This document shows positions 30,925-42,497 of a stretch of DNA of 64,000 nucleotides, in pieces. The notes beneath the pieces are model-generated. The model had not been told where the DNA came from, made no database searches, and saw only the letters and a program-made list of their open reading frames with translations. Source of the stretch: Spongiibacter sp. IMCC21906 (GTDB lineage Bacteria > Pseudomonadota > Gammaproteobacteria > Pseudomonadales > Spongiibacteraceae). The position numbers and the translations under genes are program-made. Location: the NCBI RefSeq assembly GCF_001010805.1, contig NZ_CP011477.1, positions 434,001 through 498,000 on the forward strand, written 5' to 3'. Each line of letters begins with the position of its first letter. The stretch's first letter is position 1.

Positions 30925-32478
30925 GTGTCAGAAGCTACTTGGCAAAAGTGCGTGGCGCATTTGCGTGATGAGTTGCCCAGTCAACAGTTTAATACTTGGA
31001 TCAAGCCGTTACGCTTTGATGCTCAAGAAGGGCGTATTGATTTAATTGCGCCTAATCGTTTTGTGCGCGATTGGGTGAGTGACCGTTTTCTCGAAAGAAT
31101 TTTGGAGTTGGTGGCTGAATTGGCGCCGGCGGATAGTCGCCCAGAAGTTGCCTTGGGTGTTGGTCAGCGCAATTTGCAAACTGGAGCGGCAACGGTGGGC
31201 TCTATGCGGGTAGCCAGCACCAGCAGCTCTCCGCTTGAACCATCTGGAGTGTTGTCCTCTTCTTCTATAAATAATAAATTTTCTATTGGTTCTTCATCGT
31301 TACCTCAATCTGAAGATGATTCTCGGCAAGACTTTGTCTCTGACGCTGCTGCTAGCCCTGCAGCAGCTCAAGAGTCGCCAGAATTACCGGGAATGCAGCT
31401 GCGGGGAAATGGAAGCGGAGGACGGCGTTCGGTCGAAGTTGAAGGCCGCATTCGACATCAAAGCTCTTTAATGGAGGCTTATACCTTTGAAACCTTTGTC
31501 GAAGGTAAGTCTAACCAGTTAGCACGAGCTGCGGCTAGCCAGATTGCAGAAAACCCTGGTAAGGCCTATAACCCGCTCTTTTTGTATGGGGGGGTAGGTC
31601 TGGGTAAGACTCACTTGATGCACGCTGTCGGTAATGCTTTGTTGGCTCAAAACCCAAACGCTAAAGTGGTGTACTTGCATTCTGAGCGCTTTGTTGCCGA
31701 TATGGTTAAGGCTTTGCAGCTCAACGCGATCAATGAGTTCAAGCGCTATTATCGCTCGGTAGATGCTTTGCTTATTGATGATATTCAGTTTTTCTCAGGT
31801 AAAGAGCGTTCCCAAGAAGAATTTTTCCATACCTTTAATGCGCTGCTAGAAGGCGGCCAGCAAATGATTTTGACTTGTGATCGTTATCCCAAAGAAATTA
31901 AGGGCTTAGAAGAACGACTAAAGTCTCGGTTTGGTTGGGGCTTAACCGTCGCCGTTGAGCCGCCAGAACTTGAAACCCGGGTGGCTATTTTGCTTAAAAA
32001 GGCAGAACAAGAAAAAATCACCCTGCCCTCAGATGCGGCTTTTTTTATTGCCCAGCGGGTGCGCTCTAACGTAAGAGAGTTGGAAGGTGTGCTGAAGCGA
32101 GTGATTGCCAGCTCCCGATTTATGGCAAAGCCCATAGATGTTCCGTTGATAAAAGATTCCTTGAAAGATTTGCTTGCGCTACAAGATAAGCTGGTGAGTT
32201 TAGAGAATATTCAGCGCACGGCTGCAGAATATTACAAAATTAAGATTTCTGATTTAATGTCGAAACGCAGAAGTCGCTCTGTCGCGCGCCCACGGCAGGT
32301 AGCGATGGCGCTGTCAAAAGAGCTGACTAACCACAGTCTGCCTGAAATTGGCGAGAGTTTTGGTGGCAGAGACCATACTACAGTGCTGCATGCCTGCAAA
32401 AAAATTAAAGAGTTACGCGAATCTGATGGTGATATTCGAGAAGATTATCAAAATTTGATAAGACTGCTGACAACTTGA
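30925..32478 (+). CDS. dnaA: Chromosomal replication initiator DnaA
   Basis: Binds DnaA boxes and melts the origin. The 517-residue form starts at GTG 30925, giving an N-terminus of the usual type ([21 protein letters not shown]), and has GGAGAAA just upstream; ATG 30913 lacks a ribosome site. Domain I is about 1-85 and a low-complexity linker rich in S, P and A runs to about 185. The AAA+ domain has Walker [10 protein letters not shown] (about 220) and Walker B LLIDDIQF. Domain IV carries the signature [15 protein letters not shown]. The linker is somewhat long. Divergent from rpmH. Confidence 0.98.
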   Translation: MSEATWQKCVAHLRDELPSQQFNTWIKPLRFDAQEGRIDLIAPNRFVRDWVSDRFLERILELVAELAPADSRPEVALGVGQRNLQTGAATVGSMRVASTSSSPLEPSGVLSSSSINNKFSIGSSSLPQSEDDSRQDFVSDAAASPAAAQESPELPGMQLRGNGSGGRRSVEVEGRIRHQSSLMEAYTFETFVEGKSNQLARAAASQIAENPGKAYNPLFLYGGVGLGKTHLMHAVGNALLAQNPNAKVVYLHSERFVADMVKALQLNAINEFKRYYRSVDALLIDDIQFFSGKERSQEEFFHTFNALLEGGQQMILTCDRYPKEIKGLEERLKSRFGWGLTVAVEPPELETRVAILLKKAEQEKITLPSDAAFFIAQRVRSNVRELEGVLKRVIASSRFMAKPIDVPLIKDSLKDLLALQDKLVSLENIQRTAAEYYKIKISDLMSKRRSRSVARPRQVAMALSKELTNHSLPEIGESFGGRDHTTVLHACKKIKELRESDGDIREDYQNLIRLLTT

Positions 32479-32639
32479 TGCCTGTCGTCCAAGAATATAA
32501 TAAAGTGTCGTTATAGCTTCAAGCATTGCGACAGCACACGGCTACCATGTGGGGTGTTGCGGTGTGAGTTGAAAACTCCAATAGACTTTTAGTCATTACT
32601 CTTTACCTAGACGGACTCGATATAAGGAACGCTGGAGAC

Positions 32640-33749
32640 ATGAAATTTTCTATTCCTAGGGATGCGCTTATTAAGCCATTAAATTTGGTTGCGGGCGTGG
32701 TTGAGCGTAGACAAACCCTGCCGGTACTCGCAAATGTTCAAATTGTTACCGATGGCAATGAGCTGTCTCTTACTGGAACAGATTTGGAAGTCGAGCTGAT
32801 TGGCCGGGTGTCGCTAGAACCGTCATCGGGCGCCGTCCCTGGTGAGATTACGGTACCTGCTAAGAAGTTGGTGGATATTTGTAAGGCACTACCAGAAGGT
32901 GCTCAGGTAGATATACAGCTAGATGAGCAAAAGCTGATTATTAAATCCGGCCGTAGCCGGTTTCAATTGTCGACGCTTTCTGCGAGTGACTTCCCCAGTG
33001 TTGAGCAAGGTAAAGGTGGGCAGCGCTTTACTGTTAAGCAAGGTGATTTAAAGCGGCTGATTGAAAAAACTAATTTTGCTATGGCCCAGCAGGATGTTCG
33101 TTATTATCTCAATGGTATGTTGTTTGAGGTAGAGAGTGGGCATTTACGCGTGGTAGCAACGGATGGTCATCGCCTTGCCATGGCTACCCTGCCCTGCGAT
33201 ATCAACGTCGATCAACCCTCTCAAGTTATTCTGCCTAGAAAGGGTGTCATTGAGTTGTCTCGCCTTTTGATGAATGAAGATCAAGATGCAGAGGTTATTG
33301 TTAGTAACAATCATATCCGGGTGGTTACTCAAGATTTCACGTTTACCTCAAAGCTCATTGATGGAAAATTCCCGGATTATGAGCGAGTTTTACCCCGTGG
33401 TAGTACTAAGCTGGTGTTGGGTTCACGGTCTGAATTAAAACAAGCCTTTGCGCGCACCGCGATACTATCCAATGAAAAATACCGCGGAATTCGTATCGTC
33501 TTAAGCTCTGGTAATTTACAAATTATTGCGAATAACCCAGAGCAGGAAGAAGCTGAAGAGACGGTTGCTGTCGATTATCAAGGTGAGAGCTTGGAAATCG
33601 GTTTTAATGTAAGTTACTTGCTGGATGTTTTATCTGCTGTATCAGGAGATACGGTTAAGTTTTCTTTGTCAGATGCCAATAGTTCGGCTTTGATAGAAGA
33701 ATCTGAGAGTGAAGATTGCCAGTACGTTGTAATGCCAATGCGGCTTTAA
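32640..33749 (+). CDS. dnaN: DNA polymerase III beta sliding clamp
   Basis: Ring-shaped processivity factor, 369 residues. It begins MKFSIPRDALIKPLNLVAGVVERRQTLPVL-like (key VVERRQTLPVLAN) and ends with the conserved VVMPMRL. Three repeated clamp folds span the length. It is 161 bp downstream of dnaA in the same direction; that gap has no gene. Confidence 0.98.
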   Translation: MKFSIPRDALIKPLNLVAGVVERRQTLPVLANVQIVTDGNELSLTGTDLEVELIGRVSLEPSSGAVPGEITVPAKKLVDICKALPEGAQVDIQLDEQKLIIKSGRSRFQLSTLSASDFPSVEQGKGGQRFTVKQGDLKRLIEKTNFAMAQQDVRYYLNGMLFEVESGHLRVVATDGHRLAMATLPCDINVDQPSQVILPRKGVIELSRLLMNEDQDAEVIVSNNHIRVVTQDFTFTSKLIDGKFPDYERVLPRGSTKLVLGSRSELKQAFARTAILSNEKYRGIRIVLSSGNLQIIANNPEQEEAEETVAVDYQGESLEIGFNVSYLLDVLSAVSGDTVKFSLSDANSSALIEESESEDCQYVVMPMRL

Positions 33750-33901
33750 TCCACCATCTCCTCGTTTTTCTTTTTTGGGCAGGCTACTTTGCGATCTTCT
33801 AAGTATTTAAGGTTTCGCTGCCCCCTCTCCTCCCCTCTTTTTTATTTCATTTCGGTGGTCATTGTCTTCCAACAATGCTGGGCTTCTTCTTGGGCGGTTT
33901 T

Positions 33902-35020
33902 ATGAGGTTGCAGCAGCTTTGTATTCGTCATTTTCGTAATATTATTAAAGCAGATTTGACCGGGCTTGCTGATTTTAACTTTATTCATGGCTTAAATGGC
34001 AGTGGCAAAACTAGCGCGCTGGAAGCCCTGCACACATTATCGGTAAGTCACTCATTTCGTAGTCGTAAAATAAAATCGGTAATTACTGAAGACCAAGATG
34101 CTTTGCTTGTACGAGGGGCATTGTCACCTAATAATCAAGCTGTTGAAAATGGCGAAGACTGGTTGGCCGTGCAACGTTCTCGAAGCCGAGGAACGTTGGT
34201 TAAATATAGACAGGAGCGCTTAGCTTCTGTGGGTGATATGGCAGGGTTGCTCCCTGTTCAACTAATTAACCCTGATAGCTTTGCCCTAATCGAGGGCTCC
34301 CCTTCCGTGCGACGACAGTTTTTAGACTGGTCGGTGTTCCACGTGAAACATCTAGACTTCTATATGTTTTGGCAACGTTATCGGAAAGCGCTACAACAGC
34401 GTAATTCTTTACTCAGACGTGGTAAAATAGACAAGGCTTTACTCGCAGCATGGGATAACGAAATTGCGGTGGTTGGCGAAAAAATAGCCCTTCAACGCCA
34501 ACAACAATTCAATGACCTGGCTGTAAGGTTTGAATCAGTGTATTCCCGCTTGGGCGGTATTGAACCAAGCGAAAAAGACTACCCTGCTTTCAATATGCGC
34601 TTTAATGCTGGCTGGGATAATAGCCAAATTAGTTTGCTTGATAGTTTGGCTTCGTCTTTTGAGGGTGATCTTAGGCAGGGTTTTACCCGTCATGGCCCTC
34701 ATCGCGCGGATATAGATTTTAGAGTGAATGGTCGCCCTGCGGCAGAATTATTGTCCAGGGGACAAATTAAAACCGTAGTGTGTGCTTTAAAGATTGCCCA
34801 GAGCCAGCTGCTAGAGGCTGCGGGTGTTACAGGTATTATGTTGATAGATGACTTACCTGCAGAATTGGATGCTAATCGCCGGGCAGCGCTTTTTGCGGAG
34901 TTAAGAAATATGCAGTCTCAGGTTTATGCGACCTCTATTGAATCGTCGGAGCTTGATTCGTCGTGGTGTGGAGGTAAAACCTTAAAAAGGTTCCACGTGG
35001 AACGTGGCAGTTTCTTTTAG
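33902..35020 (+). CDS. recF: DNA replication and repair protein RecF
   Basis: SMC-like ATPase loading RecA at gaps. The 372-residue protein has Walker A HGLNGSGKTS (about 30-39), the signature region LLSRGQIKTVV (about 288-298) and Walker B LLIDDLPAELD. ATG 33902 gives the usual MRLQQLCIRHFRN start; the upstream ATG 33875 would add unconserved residues. Its coding sequence carries two parS sites, one near the middle and one at the very end. Confidence 0.97.
   Translation: MRLQQLCIRHFRNIIKADLTGLADFNFIHGLNGSGKTSALEALHTLSVSHSFRSRKIKSVITEDQDALLVRGALSPNNQAVENGEDWLAVQRSRSRGTLVKYRQERLASVGDMAGLLPVQLINPDSFALIEGSPSVRRQFLDWSVFHVKHLDFYMFWQRYRKALQQRNSLLRRGKIDKALLAAWDNEIAVVGEKIALQRQQQFNDLAVRFESVYSRLGGIEPSEKDYPAFNMRFNAGWDNSQISLLDSLASSFEGDLRQGFTRHGPHRADIDFRVNGRPAAELLSRGQIKTVVCALKIAQSQLLEAAGVTGIMLIDDLPAELDANRRAALFAELRNMQSQVYATSIESSELDSSWCGGKTLKRFHVERGSFF
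34335..34350. promoter_or_regulatory. parS site (ParB binding), exact TGTTCCACGTGAAACA
   Basis: This 16-bp sequence is identical to the widespread bacterial parS consensus (TGTTNCACGTGAAACA). It lies inside recF, close to the origin, in a genome segment that also encodes ParA and ParB. It should be a ParB nucleation site. Confidence 0.93.
34990..35003. promoter_or_regulatory. parS site (ParB binding), perfect palindrome GTTCCACGTGGAAC
   Basis: A perfect 14-bp palindrome sits in the last codons of recF. It equals the form of parS recalled for Pseudomonas chromosomes. It is 655 bp from the first site, so ParB can nucleate twice within one gene. Confidence 0.92.
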
Positions 35021-35156
35021 GGTAGTTAGTACTCTTCTATCGTAAGTGGCTAGGAGAGGTAGGGCCAAAAAGGCTTTTTGCAGTATAGGCGAGAGAGTGA
35101 AGCTTGGGTTGAAGAAAATTTACCGAGCAAATTTGTGTTTTAGGTGGCGACTTTAG

Positions 35157-37592
<2,436 letters not shown>

Positions 37593-37626
37593 GTTAGCCC
37601 TCCCCTTGAGCCAGACTATGTAATGG

Positions 37627-37662
37627 CCACAAAAAACCCCGCATTTGCGGGGTTTTTTGTGG
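37627..37662. terminator. Strong intrinsic terminator between gyrB and plsC-like gene
   Basis: A 16-bp perfect stem (37627-37642 with 37647-37662), loop ATTT and internal A6/T6 tracts around CCCCGC/GCGGGG form a symmetrical terminator. It can stop rightward gyrB transcription and leftward transcription from the acyltransferase side. Confidence 0.95.
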
Positions 37663-37695
37663 GGAAAATATTTTCTGAAGGATACACCCTGCTAT

Positions 37696-38427
37696 CTAAA
37701 CCATTTCATCGCAGCGTTGTTCTATCCAGTTTGCTACTTCAACGATAAGCTCTTTGCTATTGCGCCCAACGGTTGGAATGGGTTCGCCAATGACTAAGGT
37801 GATGGTTCCGGGATAGATAAGTAAGCTTTTGGCTGGCCAGCAATAGCCAGCGTTGTGGGCAATAGGTAGTATCGGAACTTGACCGGCAACAGCGATATTG
37901 GCTCCACTGCGAGCATAATTCCCTCTGGTACCTACCGGGACGCGGGTACCTTCAGGAAAAAGCAATACATTGTAGTTTTCCTTTAAGCGAGCGACACCTT
38001 GCAGGGTAGCTTGTTTTAGCGCCTCTCGTGGGTTGCTGCGATCAATGCCGATAGCGTTCATCATTTTTAGCGCCCAACCAAAAAAAGGCACTTTAAATAA
38101 CTCTCGTTTAACGACAGTCGCTACTGGGGATAAAAACCATTGAAGGTAGAAGGTTTCCCATTGGCTTTGGTGTTTAGAAAGTGCGACATAAGGTACTTGT
38201 TTGGGTAGTGTGCCAATAACTTTAATTTTGACGCCGCAGCAAATTCGTAGCCACCAAATAATCCAGTGATTACCAATAACAAAGTAACGGCTACGCACAT
38301 GAAAGGGTAAATAAAAAGTGAAGACAACACCGGTGAGGCTGAAAAAAGTGGTTAATAGTGCGTAGCCTACGAAAAACAGCATCGACCGAGGATAAGCTAA
38401 AATTTTAGTGAGCGTGGTCATCCACAT
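37696..38427 (-). CDS. PlsC-type 1-acylglycerol-3-phosphate O-acyltransferase
   Basis: Predicted membrane-bound lysophospholipid acyltransferase of 243 residues. An N-terminal hydrophobic segment (about 10-38) precedes the acyltransferase domain with KHQSQWETF in the HX4D position and LLFPEGTRVPVG as motif III. The usual aspartate of motif I is a glutamate here. ATG 38427 or ATG 38421 could be the start; GGGA is better spaced for the latter. In Pseudomonas an acyltransferase gene also follows gyrB. Leftward, downstream of glyS. Confidence 0.9.
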   Translation of the reverse strand: MWMTTLTKILAYPRSMLFFVGYALLTTFFSLTGVVFTFYLPFHVRSRYFVIGNHWIIWWLRICCGVKIKVIGTLPKQVPYVALSKHQSQWETFYLQWFLSPVATVVKRELFKVPFFGWALKMMNAIGIDRSNPREALKQATLQGVARLKENYNVLLFPEGTRVPVGTRGNYARSGANIAVAGQVPILPIAHNAGYCWPAKSLLIYPGTITLVIGEPIPTVGRNSKELIVEVANWIEQRCDEMV

Positions 38428-38503
38428 ATTCCCAGTGCGTAAACAAAGCTATGGCCACCCTCTCCCACGCCCGGCGGTTAAGAGGTGGGAGGGATGACCG
38501 GTT

Positions 38504-40588
38504 TTAATTTTTGTTAACCAACCTCGAAATGTCAGCTGCTTGTAGAAATAAGGCTTGCAGCTGGCTTAATAAGGCCAGTCTATTATTCCTCACTTCAAGA
38601 TTATCGGCATTCACCATGACCTGATCAAAGAACTGGTCAACGGGTTGTTGCAAACCAGCCAAGCCCTTTAAGGCTTCTTCATAGCGATGTTCAGCAAATA
38701 ATGGCGACACACTTTGTGATTGCTTTGCTAGAGCGTCAGCCAGTGATTTTTCTGCGGGCTCTTGTAGCAATGCAGTATCCAGCGACAATGTTGAGGTTTC
38801 CGCTTTGGCAAGAATATTGGAGACGCGTTTGTTAGCCGCGGCCAAGGCCTCTGCTTCAGGAAGTTGGGCAAAACTTTGCACTGCATGTACCCGGGCATTT
38901 ATGTCACTAGGTTGACTAAGTCCTTTGGCACTAACAGCTAAAAAGACTTCTCCACGAATGCCTTGGTCTTCATACCACGCTTTAAGACGCTCCAATATAT
39001 AGTTAAGAATTTGCTCGCTTAACGCATTGCTGGCTTCAACCTTGGGATGTTGAGCGATGGCTTGCTCAACCAGTGGTCGTAAATCCAAAGCTAAATTCTT
39101 TTCGATAATTAACCGCAGTACAGCTAAAGAAGCACGGCGAAGTGCAAAGGGATCTTTGGAGCCACTCGGTAACTGGCCGATACCAAAGATACCGGTAATG
39201 GTATCTAGGCGATCTGCTAGTGCTAGCACCGTACCAACTTCAGACTCGGGAAGTGAATCGCTGGCGAAGCGCGGCATATATTGCTCGTTCATTGCGAGTG
39301 CAACAGACTCATCTTCACCGTCATTGCGGGCATAGTAATAGCCTGCAATACCTTGCATATCGTCAAACTCACCCACCATTTCGGTGACCAAATCACTCTT
39401 GCATAGCAGGCCTGCGCGAGTTGCTTTTTCTGCGTCAACGCCCAGCTCTAATGCTATTAGTTGAGCAAGTTTAGCTACTCGTTCTGTTTTTTCAAAAACA
39501 GTGCCGAGCTTATCTTGAAACACAATCTTGTGAAGTTTTTCTCTTTGTTTTAGTAAGCTTGTTTTGCAATCTGTTTCAAAGAAGAACGCCGCATCACTTA
39601 AACGAGGACGAATAACACGCTCATTACCGTCGATAACTTTTTGTGGATCGCTGCTTTCAATATTGGCAACAGTGATAAAATGCGGCATAAGTGAGCCGTT
39701 TTTATCTTCAACATGAAAGTACTTTTGATGTTCTTTCATAGATGATATTAATGCTTCGGCAGGGACTTTTAAGAAGCGCTCTTCAAAGCTGCCTGATAAA
39801 GCAACCGGCCATTCAACCAATGCAGTAACTTCGTTGAGAAGGTCATCAGCAATAACCGCATTACCGCCGAGCGCAACTCCGGCAGCAGAGACTTGATTGC
39901 GAATCATATCCTGGCGACGCTGGAAGTCAGCAATAACCTTCCCTTGCTGTTCCAGCAGGTTTTCGTAATCAGCGGCTTTACTTAAGGTGAGTTCACCTTG
40001 ACTATGAAAGCGGTGACCGCGAGTGGTATTGCCGCTTTTGAGTCCGGGCACGGGCTCGCAGTTAAGGGTCTCTTCGCCAAACAAAACCAACAACCAGTGA
40101 ACTGGGCGAACAAACTCTGCGCGAGAAGCACCCCATCGCATACGCTTAGGAATAGGCAGGCTCGCCAATGCTTGGCTGATCAGCTCCGACACAATATTTG
40201 CCGTGCTTGCCCCTTTGGCCAGGGAACGGTAGCAAAGCTTGTCTTGTTTTCCATCGTTAGCCACACAGTCTTTTAAAGACTCGACAGCAATGCCATTTTT
40301 GCTGGCAAAGGCTTGGGCTGCACGGGTGGCCTCTCCGTTATCATCAAAAGCAACTTTGACAGGCGGCCCCCATATTTCTAGCGATTTATCGGGAGCATTT
40401 TCGGCTAAGCTTGAAATCAACAGAGCAAGACGCCGAGGTGATGCAAAGATTTTAATACCGTCATGCTCAAGCGCTAATTCGGCAAGCTGCTGGCTGACTG
40501 AATCGCGGAAGGCTTCAGACAGGTTTTTGAGTGCTTTGGGTGGCAGCTCTTCAGTGCCAACTTCAATTAATAAATCACGATGGCTCAT
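38504..40588 (-). CDS. glyS: Glycine–tRNA ligase beta subunit
   Basis: Beta chain of the bacterial alpha2beta2 glycyl-tRNA synthetase, 694 residues. It begins [21 protein letters not shown] and has the HD-like and tRNA-binding parts typical of GlyS ([38 protein letters not shown]), plus a C-terminal anticodon-binding-like helical region. The start overlaps the glyQ stop by 4 bp (ATGA type). Confidence 0.98.
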   Translation of the reverse strand: MSHRDLLIEVGTEELPPKALKNLSEAFRDSVSQQLAELALEHDGIKIFASPRRLALLISSLAENAPDKSLEIWGPPVKVAFDDNGEATRAAQAFASKNGIAVESLKDCVANDGKQDKLCYRSLAKGASTANIVSELISQALASLPIPKRMRWGASRAEFVRPVHWLLVLFGEETLNCEPVPGLKSGNTTRGHRFHSQGELTLSKAADYENLLEQQGKVIADFQRRQDMIRNQVSAAGVALGGNAVIADDLLNEVTALVEWPVALSGSFEERFLKVPAEALISSMKEHQKYFHVEDKNGSLMPHFITVANIESSDPQKVIDGNERVIRPRLSDAAFFFETDCKTSLLKQREKLHKIVFQDKLGTVFEKTERVAKLAQLIALELGVDAEKATRAGLLCKSDLVTEMVGEFDDMQGIAGYYYARNDGEDESVALAMNEQYMPRFASDSLPESEVGTVLALADRLDTITGIFGIGQLPSGSKDPFALRRASLAVLRLIIEKNLALDLRPLVEQAIAQHPKVEASNALSEQILNYILERLKAWYEDQGIRGEVFLAVSAKGLSQPSDINARVHAVQSFAQLPEAEALAAANKRVSNILAKAETSTLSLDTALLQEPAEKSLADALAKQSQSVSPLFAEHRYEEALKGLAGLQQPVDQFFDQVMVNADNLEVRNNRLALLSQLQALFLQAADISRLVNKN

Positions 40589-41526
40589 ACCTTGTCCTCC
40601 AAGCTGGCAAGAACTTCCTTGCGAAGGGATTCCTCTGCCATAGGGAAGCCCAGCGCGGCTCGGGAATCAAAATAAGCTTGGGCAACGGCTCTTGCCAGCC
40701 CACGCACCCGCAGAATAAACCGCTGCCGTTCGGTAACCGAGATAGCGTGTCTGGCGTCGAGAAGGTTAAACGCATGAGAGGCCTTCATCACCATTTCGTA
40801 AGCAGGTAAAGGTAGGTTTTTTGTAATTAGGCGCTGGCTTTCCGTTTCATAGTGGTCAAATTGTTTAAACAACTGCTCAACATCGGCTTCTTCAAAATTG
40901 TAGCGGGACATTTCCACTTCGTTTTGATGAAACACATCGCCATAGCTGACGGGGCCAGACGGGCCGTGTGTCCACACTAAGTCATAGATGCTATCCACGC
41001 CTTGCAGGTACATAGCAATGCGCTCCAGGCCATAAGTGATTTCGCCGCTAACGGGGTAACACTCCAAGCCACCTACTTGCTGAAAATACGTAAACTGGGT
41101 GACTTCCATGCCGTTCAGCCATACCTCCCAGCCCAATCCCCAGGCGCCCAAGGTTGGGGACTCCCAGTTGTCTTCAACAAAGCGAATATCGTGCACGGTG
41201 GGATCAATACCCAGCATGCGCAAGGAGTCCAGATAAAGCTCCTGAATATTCAGAGGCGATGGTTTCATGATGACCTGAAATTGATAGTAGTGCTGAAGGC
41301 GATTGGGGTTTTCGCCATAGCGGCCATCAGTCGGTCGGCGGCAGGGCTGTACATAGGCGGTATTCCAGCCCTCAGGGCCGATCGCCCGCAAAAAGGTGGC
41401 TGGATGGAAAGTGCCGGCACCGACTTCCATATCCAATGGCTGCAAAATGACACACCCCTGTTCTGCCCAATATTGTTGCAGTGCCAGGATGAGTCCTTGA
41501 AATGTGCCAAGGTCTGCCTTGCTCAC
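40585..41526 (-). CDS. glyQ: Glycine–tRNA ligase alpha subunit
   Basis: Catalytic chain of glycyl-tRNA synthetase with class II folds: [20 protein letters not shown] at the start, [36 protein letters not shown], and [16 protein letters not shown]. The 313-residue form starts at GTG 41526 with GGGGAAA upstream; the longer ORF opens at a TTG without a ribosome site. Forms an operon with glyS and diverges from djlA. Confidence 0.97.
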   Translation of the reverse strand: MSKADLGTFQGLILALQQYWAEQGCVILQPLDMEVGAGTFHPATFLRAIGPEGWNTAYVQPCRRPTDGRYGENPNRLQHYYQFQVIMKPSPLNIQELYLDSLRMLGIDPTVHDIRFVEDNWESPTLGAWGLGWEVWLNGMEVTQFTYFQQVGGLECYPVSGEITYGLERIAMYLQGVDSIYDLVWTHGPSGPVSYGDVFHQNEVEMSRYNFEEADVEQLFKQFDHYETESQRLITKNLPLPAYEMVMKASHAFNLLDARHAISVTERQRFILRVRGLARAVAQAYFDSRAALGFPMAEESLRKEVLASLEDKV

Positions 41527-41691
41527 AGTGTTTCCCCGCTGTTCAAACAAAGAGACGAATTATACAGAGTTGGGCCCGGCAGCGGTAAACATGGGCGGAA
41601 TTTCCTTTTCTGCGCTTAAATTGCATTGCCGCTGGTGCCTACTCGGGGGTAATTGTTACTATCAGTTAGCATTTTTAAGGGCGGTATTCTG

Positions 41692-42489
41692 ATGGGAAAA
41701 ATTATCGGCGCGGTTCTCGGTTTTATGATGGGCGGGCCATTGATGGCGCTGCTGGGCTTGGCAGTGGGACATTTCTTTGATCGCGGCTTGGGTAAAGCCA
41801 TGCGCTTTAATTACGGTGCCGAGCGGGAACACATAGAAAAAGTGTTTTTTGACACCGTGTTTCGGGTGATGGGTCACTTGGCCAAAGCAGACGGGCGAGT
41901 GAGCGAATCGGAAATTGCTCAAGCCGAAGCCATCATGACTCAGCTTGGCTTGAGTGGCCAACGTCGTCAGGACGCGATTAGCCGTTTTAAAGAAGGGAGT
42001 GGCAGTGACTTTTTGCTGGAGCCACAGATTGCCGAATTTGTGCGTGTGGTTGGACGGCAAAACTTGTTGCGCCGCTTATTGCTGGAAGCGCTACTGGCCA
42101 TGGCGTTAGCTGATGGTCATTTTGATGCGGCTGAAAAAGACGTTTTACAAAAAGTTGCCCAGTATTTAGGGGTTTCTGCGGCAGACTTTGAACGGCTTTT
42201 GCAAATGGCCAGTGCCCAGCAGCGTTTTCATCAAGGCGGTGGTCAACAACAGGGCTGGGGAAGCAGCCCCCGGCCGAACGAGCTTGATGAGGCATATCAA
42301 GCTTTGGGCGTTAGCAAAAGCGCGACTGATGCAGAATTAAAACGCGCATATCGAAAATTAATGAGCGAGCATCACCCCGACAAGCTGATTGCTAAGGGGG
42401 TACCGGATGAGATGGTTAAGCTGGCTACGGAAAAATCCCAAGAAATTCAGGGCGCCTACGAGCTGATAAAGAAGAGTCGCGGAAAATAA
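41692..42489 (+). CDS. djlA: Co-chaperone DjlA
   Basis: Membrane-anchored J-domain protein that stimulates DnaK. The 265-residue protein has an N-terminal glycine-rich membrane segment (about 3-28), a TerB-like central domain (about 45-155; GHLAKADGRVSESEI, AMALADGHFDAAEK) and a C-terminal J domain with HHPDK (about 230). ATG 41692 has AAGGGCGG before it; the ORF start at 41653 would place residues before the membrane segment. Convergent with the GGDEF/EAL gene 8 bp away. Confidence 0.95.
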   Translation: MGKIIGAVLGFMMGGPLMALLGLAVGHFFDRGLGKAMRFNYGAEREHIEKVFFDTVFRVMGHLAKADGRVSESEIAQAEAIMTQLGLSGQRRQDAISRFKEGSGSDFLLEPQIAEFVRVVGRQNLLRRLLLEALLAMALADGHFDAAEKDVLQKVAQYLGVSAADFERLLQMASAQQRFHQGGGQQQGWGSSPRPNELDEAYQALGVSKSATDAELKRAYRKLMSEHHPDKLIAKGVPDEMVKLATEKSQEIQGAYELIKKSRGK

Positions 42490-42497
42490 CAGCCTGC

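Noticed and set aside
38455-38497. Terminator after glyS
   Set aside because: An imperfect CCCTC…GAGGG stem is present, but no T run follows in the direction of glyS transcription.
41002-41619. 205-codon rightward ORF opposite glyQ
   Set aside because: Antisense to a conserved synthetase subunit; no supporting features.
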